A DNA stretch of 64,000 nt, taken from contig NZ_JBHSFP010000032.1 of the NCBI RefSeq assembly GCF_042654065.1, positions 42,689-106,688 of the forward strand, read 5' to 3'. The stretch comes from Sphaerisporangium dianthi (GTDB lineage: Bacteria > Actinomycetota > Actinomycetes > Streptosporangiales > Streptosporangiaceae). Shown one piece after another: positions 63,953 through 64,000 of the stretch. The position numbers were made by a program, and so were the translations under genes. The stretch's first letter is position 1. Each line of letters opens with the position of its first letter. Under the pieces are notes generated by a model, which was not told where the DNA came from, did not search any database, and saw only the letters and a list, made by a program, of their open reading frames with translations.

Positions 63953-64000
63953 TTGGCCTCGCTTCGCTCGGCGGCTCGGGGCGCCTTTGAGGCGGCGCCC
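63953..64000. repeat. 48-bp intergenic repeat, copy B, at the window edge
   Basis: Same unit as 63831-63878, in the same orientation, cut by the window end. Between the copies a segment near 63933 (CGCCCCGAG) is the reverse complement of part of the unit, so further pairing is possible. No gene is visible from 63820 to the end. Confidence 0.82.

Noticed and set aside
63831..64000. Attachment site or mobile-element end
   Set aside because: No integrase, transposase or tRNA gene is near, and the repeat is short and intergenic.

Overview
This 64 kb window comes from a very GC-rich chromosome with many GTG starts, overlapping ATGA/GTGA gene junctions and typical actinomycete families: the GlgE alpha-glucan pathway, an ECF42-type sigma factor with its DGPF partner, PknB-like kinases and a Streptomyces-like LigA insert. 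The order cysteine desulfurase, mnmA, methionine-synthase-like gene, ligA, gatCAB is an actinobacterial core neighbourhood. I infer a filamentous actinomycete, probably Streptosporangiales or a relative. That placement is not proven. I saw no tRNA, rRNA, CRISPR array, insertion sequence, phage gene or integrase.

Region 1 (1-13161) lies mostly on the minus strand. It holds a cut-off flavin reductase gene, a DHA2-type drug exporter with a MarR regulator, a second MarR regulator, an SppA-type signal peptide peptidase and the GlgE cluster (glgE, treS, mak, an unknown membrane or secreted protein, glgB). TreS makes maltose from trehalose, Mak phosphorylates it, GlgE extends glucan from maltose-1-phosphate and GlgB branches it. 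Divergent glgP (13607-16204) degrades alpha-glucan.

Region 2 (16205-24129), plus strand: an FMN reductase with an HxlR regulator, a DGPF protein with an ECF42-like sigma factor, then a tightly packed five-gene operon (19418-24129). That operon holds a coiled-coil protein, a QueC-like PP-loop ATPase with a complete QueC-type zinc cysteine set, an M55 D-aminopeptidase, a Tat-exported flavin amine oxidase and a YbaK-type deacylase. Its function is unknown to me, and it is the best candidate in the window for an undescribed system.

Region 3 (24540-34894): three tandem membrane-anchored Ser/Thr kinases, a possible 20-residue leader peptide gene ahead of etfBA, an MFS transporter, and about 900 bp without a gene that is full of 15-bp, 16-bp and degenerate longer repeats.

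Region 4 (34895-45605): a TetR regulator with a probably leaderless transcript, a cysteine desulfurase and mnmA (tRNA 2-thiolation) separated by a MerR regulator and an inverted unknown gene, a metallo-hydrolase, a MetE C-domain-like protein, ligA, and a LuxR-type regulator with an internal 27-bp minisatellite.

Region 5 (45606-64000): a very large secreted subtilase/sedolisin-like protease, a GGDEF-EAL membrane protein, gatCAB, a VanW-domain membrane protein with an Asn-Gly repeat tail, a lipoprotein sugar dehydrogenase with an odd N-terminal extension, a D-2-hydroxyacid dehydrogenase and a second (PAS-)GGDEF-EAL protein. Short tandem repeats recur at several places across the window, both inside and between genes.
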